Shown here: one piece after another, positions 1 through 8,436 of the stretch
Numbering within the stretch: position 1 is the first letter of the stretch
How the letters are laid out: each line of letters starts with the position of its first letter
Origin: Bacteroidota bacterium
Lineage (GTDB): Bacteria; Bacteroidota; Bacteroidia; Cytophagales; Cyclobacteriaceae
NCBI GenBank assembly: GCA_003242315.1
Contig: QGUY01000024.1
Coordinates: 1 to 22,691, forward strand
DNA length: 22,691 nucleotides
Direction: 5' to 3'
The notes under the pieces: generated by a model
Told to the model about the DNA's origin: nothing
Seen by the model: the letters and a program-made list of their open reading frames with translations, nothing else
Databases searched by the model: none
Translations under genes and position numbers: made by a program

Positions 1-753
1 ACCACACGACATGTCGTCCGCGTTGTTGATGGCAAGGTACCCGTCGTAGCGACCGGAAACTTCGGGCGAACCCTGCAGGAACAGGCGGATTTCGTGAAGC
101 GAATGGGGGACACCGGTGTTGCAGCGGTGATATTGGTTACCGGATTGCTCGCCGGCGAAGATGAACCCGACGAAGTATTTCTTGAAAATGCTTTCACCCT
201 CATGAATCGCACGTCGGGTATCCCGGTAGGATTTTACGAATGCCCGCTGCCGTACAAGCGAATCCTGAAGGCAAATCAGCTGAGTCAGTTGCTGCAGACG
301 AATCGGGTAATTTATCATAAGGACACCTGTCTTGACATCGACCAGGTACGCGCGAAGATCGCAGTGGCGCGTGGATATGATTTTGCACTTTACGATGCAT
401 ACCTTGGACATGCCGTCGCATCACTGTCGGCGGGATCCGACGGTCTTTCCTGCATCCAGGGAAATTTTTTTCCGGAAATTATTGTCTGGCTCTGCGAGCA
501 CTTTGATGATCCCGACCTGACCGAAGAGGTAAACGCTGTTCAGCAATTCCTCATAGAGAACATGGACGTTATGCACGCCGTGTATCCCCCGGTTGCAAAA
601 TACTATCTTCAAAAAAGGGGAATGAAAATCTCCACGTATTGCCGGACTACCAAAGAAGTGGTCGATGCCACCGTCCGTGAAAACATCGACAAGCTGTTTG
701 ACGATTGTATGAAATTGCGGGAGGACATCGGCATCCCCTCGCTGTCGTATTAA
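1..753 (+). CDS. DapA / N-acetylneuraminate lyase family aldolase, 5'-truncated
   Basis: The reading frame is open from base 1 without a start, so the N-terminus lies outside the window; about 250 residues are visible. The family (class I aldolases: dihydrodipicolinate synthase, N-acetylneuraminate lyase, keto-deoxy-sugar aldolases) makes or splits pyruvate adducts on a TIM barrel through a lysine Schiff base. Visible are the TGNFG-like strand near bases 52-66, a GFYECP segment (tyrosine codon at 235-237) matching the family's conserved catalytic tyrosine, and IYHKD with the probable Schiff-base lysine at 319-321. The product has no visible export signal, but the N-terminus is missing. It lies 351 bp upstream of a SusC/SusD operon in the same direction, which suggests catabolism of a keto-acid released from the imported substrate rather than lysine synthesis. 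Substrate specificity cannot be read from this fragment; family assignment is firm. Confidence 0.85.
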   Translation, partial: TTRHVVRVVDGKVPVVATGNFGRTLQEQADFVKRMGDTGVAAVILVTGLLAGEDEPDEVFLENAFTLMNRTSGIPVGFYECPLPYKRILKANQLSQLLQTNRVIYHKDTCLDIDQVRAKIAVARGYDFALYDAYLGHAVASLSAGSDGLSCIQGNFFPEIIVWLCEHFDDPDLTEEVNAVQQFLIENMDVMHAVYPPVAKYYLQKRGMKISTYCRTTKEVVDATVRENIDKLFDDCMKLREDIGIPSLSY

Positions 754-842
754 GTTCATTTCCCAAGTCGCGTCCATCAGCCCCGTCAAAGAGGCGCGCC
801 TATCCGTCTATACGCAAACGGTAGAACCCGCAACTTCAGCGC

Positions 843-859
843 TAACCGCAAAACGGTTA
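843..859 (+). terminator. Possible weak hairpin terminator after the aldolase gene
   Basis: A perfect 6-bp stem (TAACCG / CGGTTA) with a CAAAA loop is followed after several bases by CTTTTA. It is the only notable hairpin between the aldolase stop and the susC promoter region. The stem is short and the T-tract is weak, so it may be chance. Confidence 0.25.
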
Positions 860-936
860 CGGGCATGCTTTTACCGCGTCAGATCAACACATTTAAACAT
901 GGTAATAAAGTACAATGTTTTGGCAAAAACTGACAA

Positions 937-965
937 TTGACGCCCTGATTGTTAAGGCATCTTTG
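937..965 (+). promoter_or_regulatory. Candidate Bacteroidota-type promoter for the susC operon
   Basis: TTG at 937-939 is followed after 18 bases by CATCTTTG at 958-965, a 7-of-8 match to the TAnnTTTG -7 element used by the Bacteroidota primary sigma factor, with near-normal spacing. It would give a leader of about 130 bases for susC. A poorer alternative is ATGCTTTG at 1036-1043 with TTG at 1017-1019. Confidence 0.3.
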
Positions 966-994
966 TAAAGAGGCCGGCAATTCGCGTGCTGGCG

Positions 995-1013
995 TTACGA
1001 AAGGATTACGAAA
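995..1013 (+). repeat. Tandem TTACGAAA direct repeat, possible operator
   Basis: TTACGAAA occurs at 995-1002 and again at 1006-1013, an 11-base period that places both copies on the same face of the helix. The second copy, extended to GATTACGAAA (1004-1013), is identical to a site at 19776-19785 upstream of another probable carbohydrate gene. A DNA-binding regulator site is an inference. Confidence 0.35.
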
Positions 1014-1104
1014 CGGTTGTCATTGCTTTCAGCTGATGCTTTGCGGTAGCGGGCTGATTAATATGACGCCGCTGAAGAAGTGAGAAATAAACAACCCACA
1101 ACAT

Positions 1105-4100
1105 ATGAATGGAACAATACGAGTTGGTAACGGCCTGTTGAGTGTAATCGTTGCCCTGTTCATGACCCCTGTGGTGGCCCTGGCGAATTTCGAGTTCGCT
1201 GCCGACAGGGTTGTGTCAGGAAAGGTGACGTCACAAACAGACGGGCTTGGGATTCCTGGGGTGAACATCATCATTAAGGGAAGTACTCTGGGAACGGTCA
1301 CGGACGCGGAGGGCAACTACAGCATCTCCGTTCCCGACGAGCCGGGGGTGGTCCTGGTCTTTTCAGCAATCGGATACGCAACGCAGGAAAGGACACTCAA
1401 CGGTGAATCGGTGCTTAACGTGCAACTGTCAGAAGATGTGCGTTCGCTTGATGAAGTGGTCGTGGTGGGATACGGAACAGAAAGCAAGCGATTTGTTACG
1501 GGATCTGTGTCGAGTATTGACATGACGAAGGCAAAGGACTTCGCTAACGTCAACGTTGCTCAGTCCATGCTCAGCGTCCCCGGCGTGCAGTTCACCAACA
1601 CAGGACGACCGGGTGCAAACGGCACGCTGCTGATTCGCGGACAGAGTTCCCTGAGCGCGGCGAATGATCCGCTCATCGTCCTTGATGGTATTATCTTCAA
1701 TGGCGACCTGCTGGATATTAACCCAGGAGACATTCAGTCAATCGAAGTCCTGAAGGATGCGGCTTCCTCAAGCATTTATGGTTCACGTGCGGCAAACGGC
1801 GTCATCCTCATCACATCAAAGCGCGGTATAACGCAAAAGCCAAACGTTCGCGTGAACACCTTCTATGGTGTGTCCGACGTTGCAAAGGAACTGAAGCTGC
1901 TGACTCCTGAGCGCTACATTCAACGCCGGCTCGACTGGCGCAAACAATCCGGACTTGAAGCAGATCCTGCAAAAATCACTGACTACCTCGCGCTCACTGA
2001 AGTACAAAACTATACCAATGGTATTTCACACAATCCCTGGGATGTGATTTACCAGGATGCGAACATTTTCTCAGCAGACGTCAGCGTCTCGGGGATGTCT
2101 GAAAATGTCAATTATTACTTGTCGGCTGCCCTCACAGACGAGAAGGGACTTATCTTCAATGACAACCAGAAACGCGTCACGCTGCGATCTAATCTTGAAA
2201 CAAAGGTTGCGACATGGCTGACGATCGGTATGAATGCCACGTTCTCACACCGCAATCTGTCGGGAGTTGAGGCCAACCTTCGCGATGCGTATCGCAGCAG
2301 TCCTTTTGGAACATTCTATCATCCGGATGGTGAACCCACGCAATTCCCCGTTCCTGAGGAAACTGCCGGGGGTAATCCGATGCGGGATGCGTTGCTAACC
2401 ACCAACGAAGAAATCGTCGATAACCTGTTCAGCAACTTTTACGGAATCATCGAGCTGCCTTTTATTCCTGGTTTGTCGTACAGGATCAACTATTCACCAA
2501 ATTATCGGTGGTATCACGACTATAACTTCTTCCGGCAGGACAGGCATGTTACGTTCAACAGTACCAACGCAAGCAAGTACGACCGGAAGAGCTTCCAATG
2601 GGTAGTGGAAAACATTCTCAAGTATGAACGCAACATCGGACAGGACCATTTCTTCGACATCACGTTGATGTATGGTCGCAACCACTCCGACTTTGAATCC
2701 ACTACATCCAACGCCTCATTCCTGAGTGTTGATGCACTTGGCTATAACGACCTGAGCCTTGGAGATATACTGACTGTATCATCCAGCGCTCAGGCTACAG
2801 AAGGTATCTCCTCTATGGCGCGACTTAATTACCGCTTTAAGGATAGATACATGGTAACACTGACGGCCCGCCGCGACGGAAGCTCTGTATTCGCTGCTAA
2901 CAACAAGTTTGCAACATTCCCCTCGGTGGGTGCGGCATGGCTTGTTTCGGATGAAAACTTCTTCAACGAGGTGGGCGTCATAGATATGCTGAAGCTCAGA
3001 GTATCGTATGGCGCCGCTGGTAACCAGGCCATTGGTCCTTATCAATCGCTTAGCCTCGCGGCAATAACACACTACGTGTATGGGGATGGTGGCAGCCCGG
3101 CGATAGGAGTGTATCCCGCCACGATCGGTAACAACGATCTGAAATGGGAAACGACCTATACCGCCAACGTTGCCGTTGACTTCGAGCTGTTCAATAGCCG
3201 TCTGGGCGGAACTATTGAAGCATACAACAGCAACACCCATGACCTGCTCGTAAACCGAACGATCCCGACAATGACAGGATATGATAACATTCTCACCAAT
3301 ATCGGTCAGGTCAACAATAAGGGAATCGAACTCACATTGAATTCCATCAATGTGCGCAGGGACAGGTTCGAATGGAGTACCAACGCCGCATTCTCTTACA
3401 ACAAGAATACCATCGTTCACCTGTTTGAAACGGACCTGGATAACGATGGCAAGGAAGACGACGTAGTAGCCAACAGTTGGTTCGTCGGACATCCGATCCA
3501 CTCTTACTATGACTACGTCTTTGATGGTATTTATCAGGAAGGGGATGACGACATCCCGGCATCCATGAAACCTGGCGATGTTCGGGTGAAGGATATTAAC
3601 AATGATGGGGCCATTACAACGGAGGACAGAACGATTGTAGGATCAGGAGTAAATCCCAAATACCGTTTTAACATCCGCAACAACTTTACTTACGGGAACT
3701 TCACCCTTTCGGTGGCGATCAACGGCATGCAGGGATGGATTTCGCCCTTCAACCTCATCAACCCGCTGGTGCCGGGACGCGCGCTCGGCCAGCTTGACGC
3801 CGGTTGGTGGACACCGGAAAACCGTTCCAATACACGACCGTCGCTCGTATATGCGAATCCTCTCGGTGTAAGCTGGTATGTGAGTCGCGATTTCGTTCGC
3901 ATCCAGGATATCTCCTTGTCCTACCAGTTCCCGGCACCAGTGCTTGAACGCTTGAAACTCTCCAATCTGAAAGTGTATGTGAGCGGTAAGAATATACACA
4001 CGTTTACCGACTGGCTTGGTGCGGATCCCGAAGGTGGGGGAGACTATTCTTCATTACAGGGCAGCGGCGATCTGTTCCCGATGCCACGCACCTTCACTGT

Positions 4101-4122
4101 AGGATTGAATGTCGGACTGTAA
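1105..4122 (+). CDS. susC: SusC/RagA-family TonB-dependent outer-membrane transporter
   Basis: This 1005-residue protein is the outer-membrane channel of a SusCD pair, importing a glycan or other oligomer with TonB energy. Residues 1-27 form a signal peptide ending in ALA. Residues ~36-112 are the carboxypeptidase-regulatory-like domain typical of SusC, followed by the SusC signature DEVVVVGYG at 116-124. The plug runs to about residue 240, ending in the characteristic GSRAANGVILITSKRG-type segment, and the rest is a 22-strand-type barrel with an LNVGL C-terminus. Two acidic Ca-binding-like loops occur near residues 777-782 and 830-835; the second is common in SusC barrels. Length is normal for the family, with no frameshift. 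The start at 1105 gives a normal signal peptide. The susD gene follows with almost no gap, so the two are co-transcribed. The cargo cannot be deduced from sequence alone. Confidence 0.95.
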   Translation: MNGTIRVGNGLLSVIVALFMTPVVALANFEFAADRVVSGKVTSQTDGLGIPGVNIIIKGSTLGTVTDAEGNYSISVPDEPGVVLVFSAIGYATQERTLNGESVLNVQLSEDVRSLDEVVVVGYGTESKRFVTGSVSSIDMTKAKDFANVNVAQSMLSVPGVQFTNTGRPGANGTLLIRGQSSLSAANDPLIVLDGIIFNGDLLDINPGDIQSIEVLKDAASSSIYGSRAANGVILITSKRGITQKPNVRVNTFYGVSDVAKELKLLTPERYIQRRLDWRKQSGLEADPAKITDYLALTEVQNYTNGISHNPWDVIYQDANIFSADVSVSGMSENVNYYLSAALTDEKGLIFNDNQKRVTLRSNLETKVATWLTIGMNATFSHRNLSGVEANLRDAYRSSPFGTFYHPDGEPTQFPVPEETAGGNPMRDALLTTNEEIVDNLFSNFYGIIELPFIPGLSYRINYSPNYRWYHDYNFFRQDRHVTFNSTNASKYDRKSFQWVVENILKYERNIGQDHFFDITLMYGRNHSDFESTTSNASFLSVDALGYNDLSLGDILTVSSSAQATEGISSMARLNYRFKDRYMVTLTARRDGSSVFAANNKFATFPSVGAAWLVSDENFFNEVGVIDMLKLRVSYGAAGNQAIGPYQSLSLAAITHYVYGDGGSPAIGVYPATIGNNDLKWETTYTANVAVDFELFNSRLGGTIEAYNSNTHDLLVNRTIPTMTGYDNILTNIGQVNNKGIELTLNSINVRRDRFEWSTNAAFSYNKNTIVHLFETDLDNDGKEDDVVANSWFVGHPIHSYYDYVFDGIYQEGDDDIPASMKPGDVRVKDINNDGAITTEDRTIVGSGVNPKYRFNIRNNFTYGNFTLSVAINGMQGWISPFNLINPLVPGRALGQLDAGWWTPENRSNTRPSLVYANPLGVSWYVSRDFVRIQDISLSYQFPAPVLERLKLSNLKVYVSGKNIHTFTDWLGADPEGGGDYSSLQGSGDLFPMPRTFTVGLNVGL

Positions 4123-4135
4123 ATCTTCGCTGACT

Positions 4136-5812
4136 ATGAACTTCATTAGACAAAATAAAAATAGTGTCAACCCGAATCCGCGGAAACCTTTCGCGAAAGC
4201 GGCACGCATAATGGCGCTTGCGGGTCTGCTTTCCGTGGGTATGGCCGCCTGCGACGACAGCATACTCGATGAAACACCGCTATCAGATCTGAATACAGAC
4301 GCTGTCCTTAGCACCCGGAGCGGATTTGAGAATTACATCAACGCACTCGTGCTCTCCGCGCGCAATGAGCTGACCAATGGCGACAACTGGTACCGGTACA
4401 TCAACAATACCGACGTTGCGTCGTCAGCCGGAGCCGAGTACGCCGGAACCTATAACTGGAATAACCAGATTACACCTACAACGGGATTTGTGCGTTATTT
4501 CTGGGACTGGGCGTACCAGGAAATGATCCTGCGCGCCAACACGATCATTGAGTATGCGCAAAAGCCGGAGCTCGAAGGTATCTGGGCGTCTGAAGCCGAC
4601 AAGAACGCGATCATCGCTGAAGCACGCTTCTTTCGGGCTTACACCTACAACATTCTCGCGAATCTATACGGGGGCGTTCCCATCGTCGACCAGGTATATG
4701 CTTCACCAAAGTTCGACTTTGTGCGCGCGTCTCGTCAGGAAGTTTATGAATTCGCTAAGAACGACCTGGTGTTTGCTTCACAATGGCTCCCCGCTACGGT
4801 GGCACAGGAAGGAAGAATTGTGAAGGCGGCTGCTGATCACCTGTTGGCCGAAGTGTATATCAGCCTCGGTCAATACGACAACGCTATTGCAAGTGCTACT
4901 GCAGTCATCGAGAGTGGTTTGTATCAACTCATGACCGAGCGATTCGGCGCATTCAAGGACAGTCCCGGTGATGTGTTCTCCGACTTGTTCAAGGAAGGTA
5001 ATCAGAACCGGAGTTCAGGCAATCTCGAGTCTATCTACGTCTGGCAAATAGAAGAAAACACGCTGGGTGGTGGCGGAACAGTTGGCAACAGCAACCTCCG
5101 CAACTGGGCACCGCACCTGGCCAACATCCGCGACCCGGACGGTGTACCTCAACTCGTAACCGACAGCCTTGGCAGAGGTGTAGGTCGAAGCAGGCTATCA
5201 GTTCATGCTGCTTACACGGTTTGGTTAGAGTCCGTCAACGGTCCAACGGACATGAGGAACTCGAAGTATAACATGCGTCGTAAGTTCTACTACAACAATC
5301 CCGCTTCTGCCTACTTCCTCCAGGAAATTGAGCCCAAAACGACAAGGGAAGATACCATGAGAAACATCTATCCCTATTCCACTAAGGTCGATGGCAAGCC
5401 GCTCAACGGCAACAACACCTCGGGAAGAACTGCAAAGGATATCATGGTATTTCGACTCGCAGAAACGTACCTGTTGCGTGCTGAGGCGCATTTAAAGAAT
5501 GGCAGTCCTGAATTGGCCGCTGCCGACATCAACGTTGTTCGTGCGCGCGCGCAAGCTCAGCCTGTCGATCCGGCCGATGTGGACATGGACTACATCCTTG
5601 ACGAAAGAATCCGCGAACTGTTGGTGGAAGAACCCCGCCGTCGTACCCTGATCCGCACAGGGAAGCTTGTTGAACGAGTGAGAAAGTATGATATTCTTGT
5701 CGAGGGTCGTGAATCTGTCCAGGAACATCATGAATTTTTCCCGATTCCGCAGTCGGCTATCGACGCGAACTTTGGCGCGATTCTCCAACAGAATCCCGGA
5801 TACAACCAGTAA
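4136..5812 (+). CDS. susD: SusD/RagB-family substrate-binding lipoprotein
   Basis: The product is the surface lipoprotein that caps the SusC channel and captures the substrate. I chose the ATG at 4136, 13 bases after the susC stop. It gives a 558-residue protein with a basic N-region, a hydrophobic stretch and a lipobox ending VGMAAC (lipidated Cys39). An in-frame ATG at 4109 inside susC would add nine residues and is less likely. After the signal come the typical SusD N-terminal segment (DDSILDETPLSDLNTDAV), TPR-like helices with the EARFFRAYTYNILANLYGGVP motif region, and the C-terminal RagB/SusD domain with LAETYLLRAEAHLKNG and the usual FFPIPQSAIDAN...NPGYNQ ending. Its partner is the preceding SusC; the following PHP gene starts 16 bases after its stop, indicating one transcript. 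Confidence 0.95.
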   Translation: MNFIRQNKNSVNPNPRKPFAKAARIMALAGLLSVGMAACDDSILDETPLSDLNTDAVLSTRSGFENYINALVLSARNELTNGDNWYRYINNTDVASSAGAEYAGTYNWNNQITPTTGFVRYFWDWAYQEMILRANTIIEYAQKPELEGIWASEADKNAIIAEARFFRAYTYNILANLYGGVPIVDQVYASPKFDFVRASRQEVYEFAKNDLVFASQWLPATVAQEGRIVKAAADHLLAEVYISLGQYDNAIASATAVIESGLYQLMTERFGAFKDSPGDVFSDLFKEGNQNRSSGNLESIYVWQIEENTLGGGGTVGNSNLRNWAPHLANIRDPDGVPQLVTDSLGRGVGRSRLSVHAAYTVWLESVNGPTDMRNSKYNMRRKFYYNNPASAYFLQEIEPKTTREDTMRNIYPYSTKVDGKPLNGNNTSGRTAKDIMVFRLAETYLLRAEAHLKNGSPELAAADINVVRARAQAQPVDPADVDMDYILDERIRELLVEEPRRRTLIRTGKLVERVRKYDILVEGRESVQEHHEFFPIPQSAIDANFGAILQQNPGYNQ

Positions 5813-5828
5813 TTAGAAACAGAGAGGA

Positions 5829-8381
5829 ATGAAAGTAAGGTCAATCGTCTGGATTTTCCTGCTCGCTGCAGCGGTGTCATGGGTGCCGCTGCACTTGCGG
5901 GCCGGAGAAATACTTCGTGTCACACCGTCCACCCGGCATCTGGTGCCGAAAGGGAAGTCGATTGATGCTATTGACGGCGATTGGATTATGAAGAACGACA
6001 AGGTCATCCTTGTCATTGGCGATGCGTTCTTCGGTCGCGAAGCCAACATGCGCGTGCAGAGCATTCAAGGTGCAGTGATCGATTTTACGACGCTGAGTGA
6101 CAACCGCGACTACCTGGCTGCGTTCTTTCCACAGGGTTTTCCTGCGCCTGATAGTCGTCGAAATCCGGCACAATTTGCACACAAGATTGAAGTGGTGAAG
6201 GGCCAGGGACGCGAAGTGGTGTTGCGAGCTGTGCGAAATGCTACGGATAAGGTGCCGTACGAATCAGTGACGACGTATACACTGAGAGACGGTGAGAGTT
6301 TCGTTCGTGTCCACACCAAATTTACCAATACCAGCGATCGCGAAGTGTCCTTCATCTTTGGTGACAAGCTGCGTATCGACATGGACATTGAGAAGGAGGC
6401 GTCACCCATTGGCAAGACGAACCTTGCGTTCATGTACAACAAGTGGTTCGGCGCTGCGTATGCGGTTTACAGCAAGGAAGGGCTGCTGATCACTGAGAAG
6501 CCCAAACTCGCAGTCGATCCCGCTACAGGATTGCTGGTAGGATTTCAGAAGGCCGGACCCGATGTTACGCTAAAGCCGGGGCAGACGCTCGAGACGAATC
6601 GGCTGCTGCTTTACGGACGAGATGTGGCGGAAATCCAGCGGGCCGTACGTATCATGGAAAAGAGTAGGGTGCCGTTGACAACCATCCGTGTGGCAGATGC
6701 CAACAATCGACCTGTTGCTGGTGCCTTTGTCGATGTCTACAATCTCAACGAAGAGCCGGTGTCTTTTGCGATCACGCGTGACGACGGAACTACAGAAATA
6801 CCTTTGGTCCCGGGTGAGTATAAGTACTACGCATTTAAGGTTGGACATGATTCTGTTTCGGCAGGTTTTTCTGTAGCCAAAAAGGCGTCACAGGTTCCCG
6901 TGACACTGGCCCCGAGAACAAGTGTGAAAATCTCTGTGAGAGAGCAGGGTGTTACGGGCACATTGCCTGTCAAGGTTGAGTTTAAAGGCATTAATGGTCA
7001 TCCTGATCCTTTCCTTGGCTCACCGAAACGCGCCGAAGGCGCCAATAATCTGTACTACTCGATCGTCGGCGATTTTGAAGTTGCTTGTCCGCCGGGTGAG
7101 TACGAAGTGTCTTTTTCTCGTGGACCGGAATACGAAGTCGTGCGCCAGGAGCTGGTGCTGCGCGTTGGGGAACAAAAGACGATAACGGCCGAGCTAAAGC
7201 GTTCGTTTTCAACTCCCGGATGGGTGATTGCCGATCTGCATAATCACAGTGCCCGCAGCGGCGACAACGATACGGAAACACGCAGCAGGGTTATCAATCT
7301 GGCGGGCTCCGGCGTTGAATTCGCGCCTGCGACGGAACACAACCGAATCAGTACGTATACCGACGAAATCAAGGATCTTGGACTCGAATCATACATTGCA
7401 TCAGCCGCGGGTATTGAGCTTACAGGCCCAACAGGCGTAGACACTGGTCCCAACCACCAGAACGCATGGCCACTGACCATTCAACCTGGGAAACAAGGGT
7501 CCGGTGCGCCGCCGATTTCGGCCGATGTGTATACACAGCTTAAGGGGTTGTTCGAATACGACAGCGACAAGACCAAATTTGTTCAACATAACCACCCGGG
7601 CCTTGGCATTTCACGCTTGTATTTCGATGGCGACGAAGATGGAAACTTGGACGAAGGATTGCGCACGCGCGACTTTACCGATGCCATCGAATTGCAGAAC
7701 AATGTATACGACATCCTGGAGGTAACTTCTGATGAGGCAGTTAACAAGCGCTCTCCGGTATTCTATTGGTTGCAAATGCTGAATCAGGGGTTCAGGATTT
7801 TTGGGACGATGACGTCGGACAACCACATTGTTGGCGAACGCGGCGGGTTGCGACTGGTGTACATCAACACACGACATGACAGTCCCCCGTCAATCGATCC
7901 GTATGAACTTGCATTGAATGCAAAGAACGGCAAGATGGTTATGACCAATGGTCCCTTTTTGAAAGCCGAGGTCAACGGTCACCTCCCGGGTGAAGTAGTG
8001 AAAGCAGGTGGTAAGGAGGTGACCCTTGATCTTGAAGCGCGTACGAACAATGTGGCGCAACTCGACCGCATACAGGTCTTGGTAAACGGCCGGCAGGTGA
8101 AGTCGCTCAACTTCACTCGTGAGCAACATCCCCAGTTGTTCAGCAAGGGAGGTTTTCGTCATTCTGTTCCCGTGACGTTGACGGAGGATGCACATATCAT
8201 CGTTGTGGCAACAGGTCAGAACGCGCCGCAGAATCCCAGGCTGACTACACCGCGCCGGCAAGTTCCCCCTTTTGCTATGACGAATCCGATATTCGTCGAC
8301 ATCGACGGGAACGGTTTTGTCCCTAACAAGGATACGCTCGGTGCGCCGCTACCTTCGGGAAGTACGCGTCCGAATCGATGA
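5829..8381 (+). CDS. Exported CehA/McbA-type PHP-domain metallohydrolase
   Basis: This 850-residue protein has a signal peptide (residues 1 to about 25, ending LRAG), a long N-terminal beta-sandwich region, a carboxypeptidase-regulatory-like repeat at ~286-350, then a PHP (polymerase and histidinol phosphatase) metallohydrolase domain. Probable metal ligands are seen in order: DLHNHS (H471, H473), ATEHN (E503, H504), HNHPG (H587, H589) and TSDNH (D664, H666). A beta-rich C-terminal domain follows. The CehA/McbA family includes carbaryl hydrolase, but the natural substrates of most members are unknown; ester, phosphoester or carbamate hydrolysis is possible. An EF-hand-like acidic loop occurs at 600-609 and a second DIDGNG loop near the C-terminus. 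It follows susD by 16 bases with a purine-rich AGAGAGG ribosome-binding site at about 5819-5825, so it belongs to the Sus operon. Domain call is firm; substrate is unknown. Confidence 0.85.
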   Translation: MKVRSIVWIFLLAAAVSWVPLHLRAGEILRVTPSTRHLVPKGKSIDAIDGDWIMKNDKVILVIGDAFFGREANMRVQSIQGAVIDFTTLSDNRDYLAAFFPQGFPAPDSRRNPAQFAHKIEVVKGQGREVVLRAVRNATDKVPYESVTTYTLRDGESFVRVHTKFTNTSDREVSFIFGDKLRIDMDIEKEASPIGKTNLAFMYNKWFGAAYAVYSKEGLLITEKPKLAVDPATGLLVGFQKAGPDVTLKPGQTLETNRLLLYGRDVAEIQRAVRIMEKSRVPLTTIRVADANNRPVAGAFVDVYNLNEEPVSFAITRDDGTTEIPLVPGEYKYYAFKVGHDSVSAGFSVAKKASQVPVTLAPRTSVKISVREQGVTGTLPVKVEFKGINGHPDPFLGSPKRAEGANNLYYSIVGDFEVACPPGEYEVSFSRGPEYEVVRQELVLRVGEQKTITAELKRSFSTPGWVIADLHNHSARSGDNDTETRSRVINLAGSGVEFAPATEHNRISTYTDEIKDLGLESYIASAAGIELTGPTGVDTGPNHQNAWPLTIQPGKQGSGAPPISADVYTQLKGLFEYDSDKTKFVQHNHPGLGISRLYFDGDEDGNLDEGLRTRDFTDAIELQNNVYDILEVTSDEAVNKRSPVFYWLQMLNQGFRIFGTMTSDNHIVGERGGLRLVYINTRHDSPPSIDPYELALNAKNGKMVMTNGPFLKAEVNGHLPGEVVKAGGKEVTLDLEARTNNVAQLDRIQVLVNGRQVKSLNFTREQHPQLFSKGGFRHSVPVTLTEDAHIIVVATGQNAPQNPRLTTPRRQVPPFAMTNPIFVDIDGNGFVPNKDTLGAPLPSGSTRPNR

Positions 8382-8436
8382 CCGTTGAATTGGCGGTGCA
8401 CGTGCCGCGGTTTTCAAGACTTAGTTCGGATACTCA

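Larger units (their letters stand above)
754..1104 (+). other. Non-coding leader between the aldolase gene and susC
   Basis: This 351-base stretch has no credible gene. It holds a 6-bp hairpin (TAACCG, loop CAAAA, CGGTTA at 843-859) about 90 bases after the aldolase stop, which could be a weak terminator although no T-run follows directly. It also holds a candidate Bacteroidota promoter (958-965 with TTG at 937-939) and an 11-bp-period direct repeat of TTACGAAA (995-1013). The leader to susC has no clear Shine-Dalgarno sequence, which is common in Bacteroidota. Confidence 0.6.

Noticed and set aside
2779..3501. Minus-strand open frame of 240 codons inside susC
   Set aside because: It lies fully antisense to a clearly coding SusC and has no recognisable domain; it is a shadow frame.
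4109..4135. Upstream ATG for susD overlapping the end of susC
   Set aside because: The nine extra residues precede an already complete lipoprotein signal; ATG 4136, just after the susC stop, fits better.
8393..8415. Attenuator hairpin between the PHP and sulfatase genes (GCACGTGC palindrome followed by GGTTTTC)
   Set aside because: The core palindrome has no room for a loop and the flanking pairs need several bulges; too weak to call.
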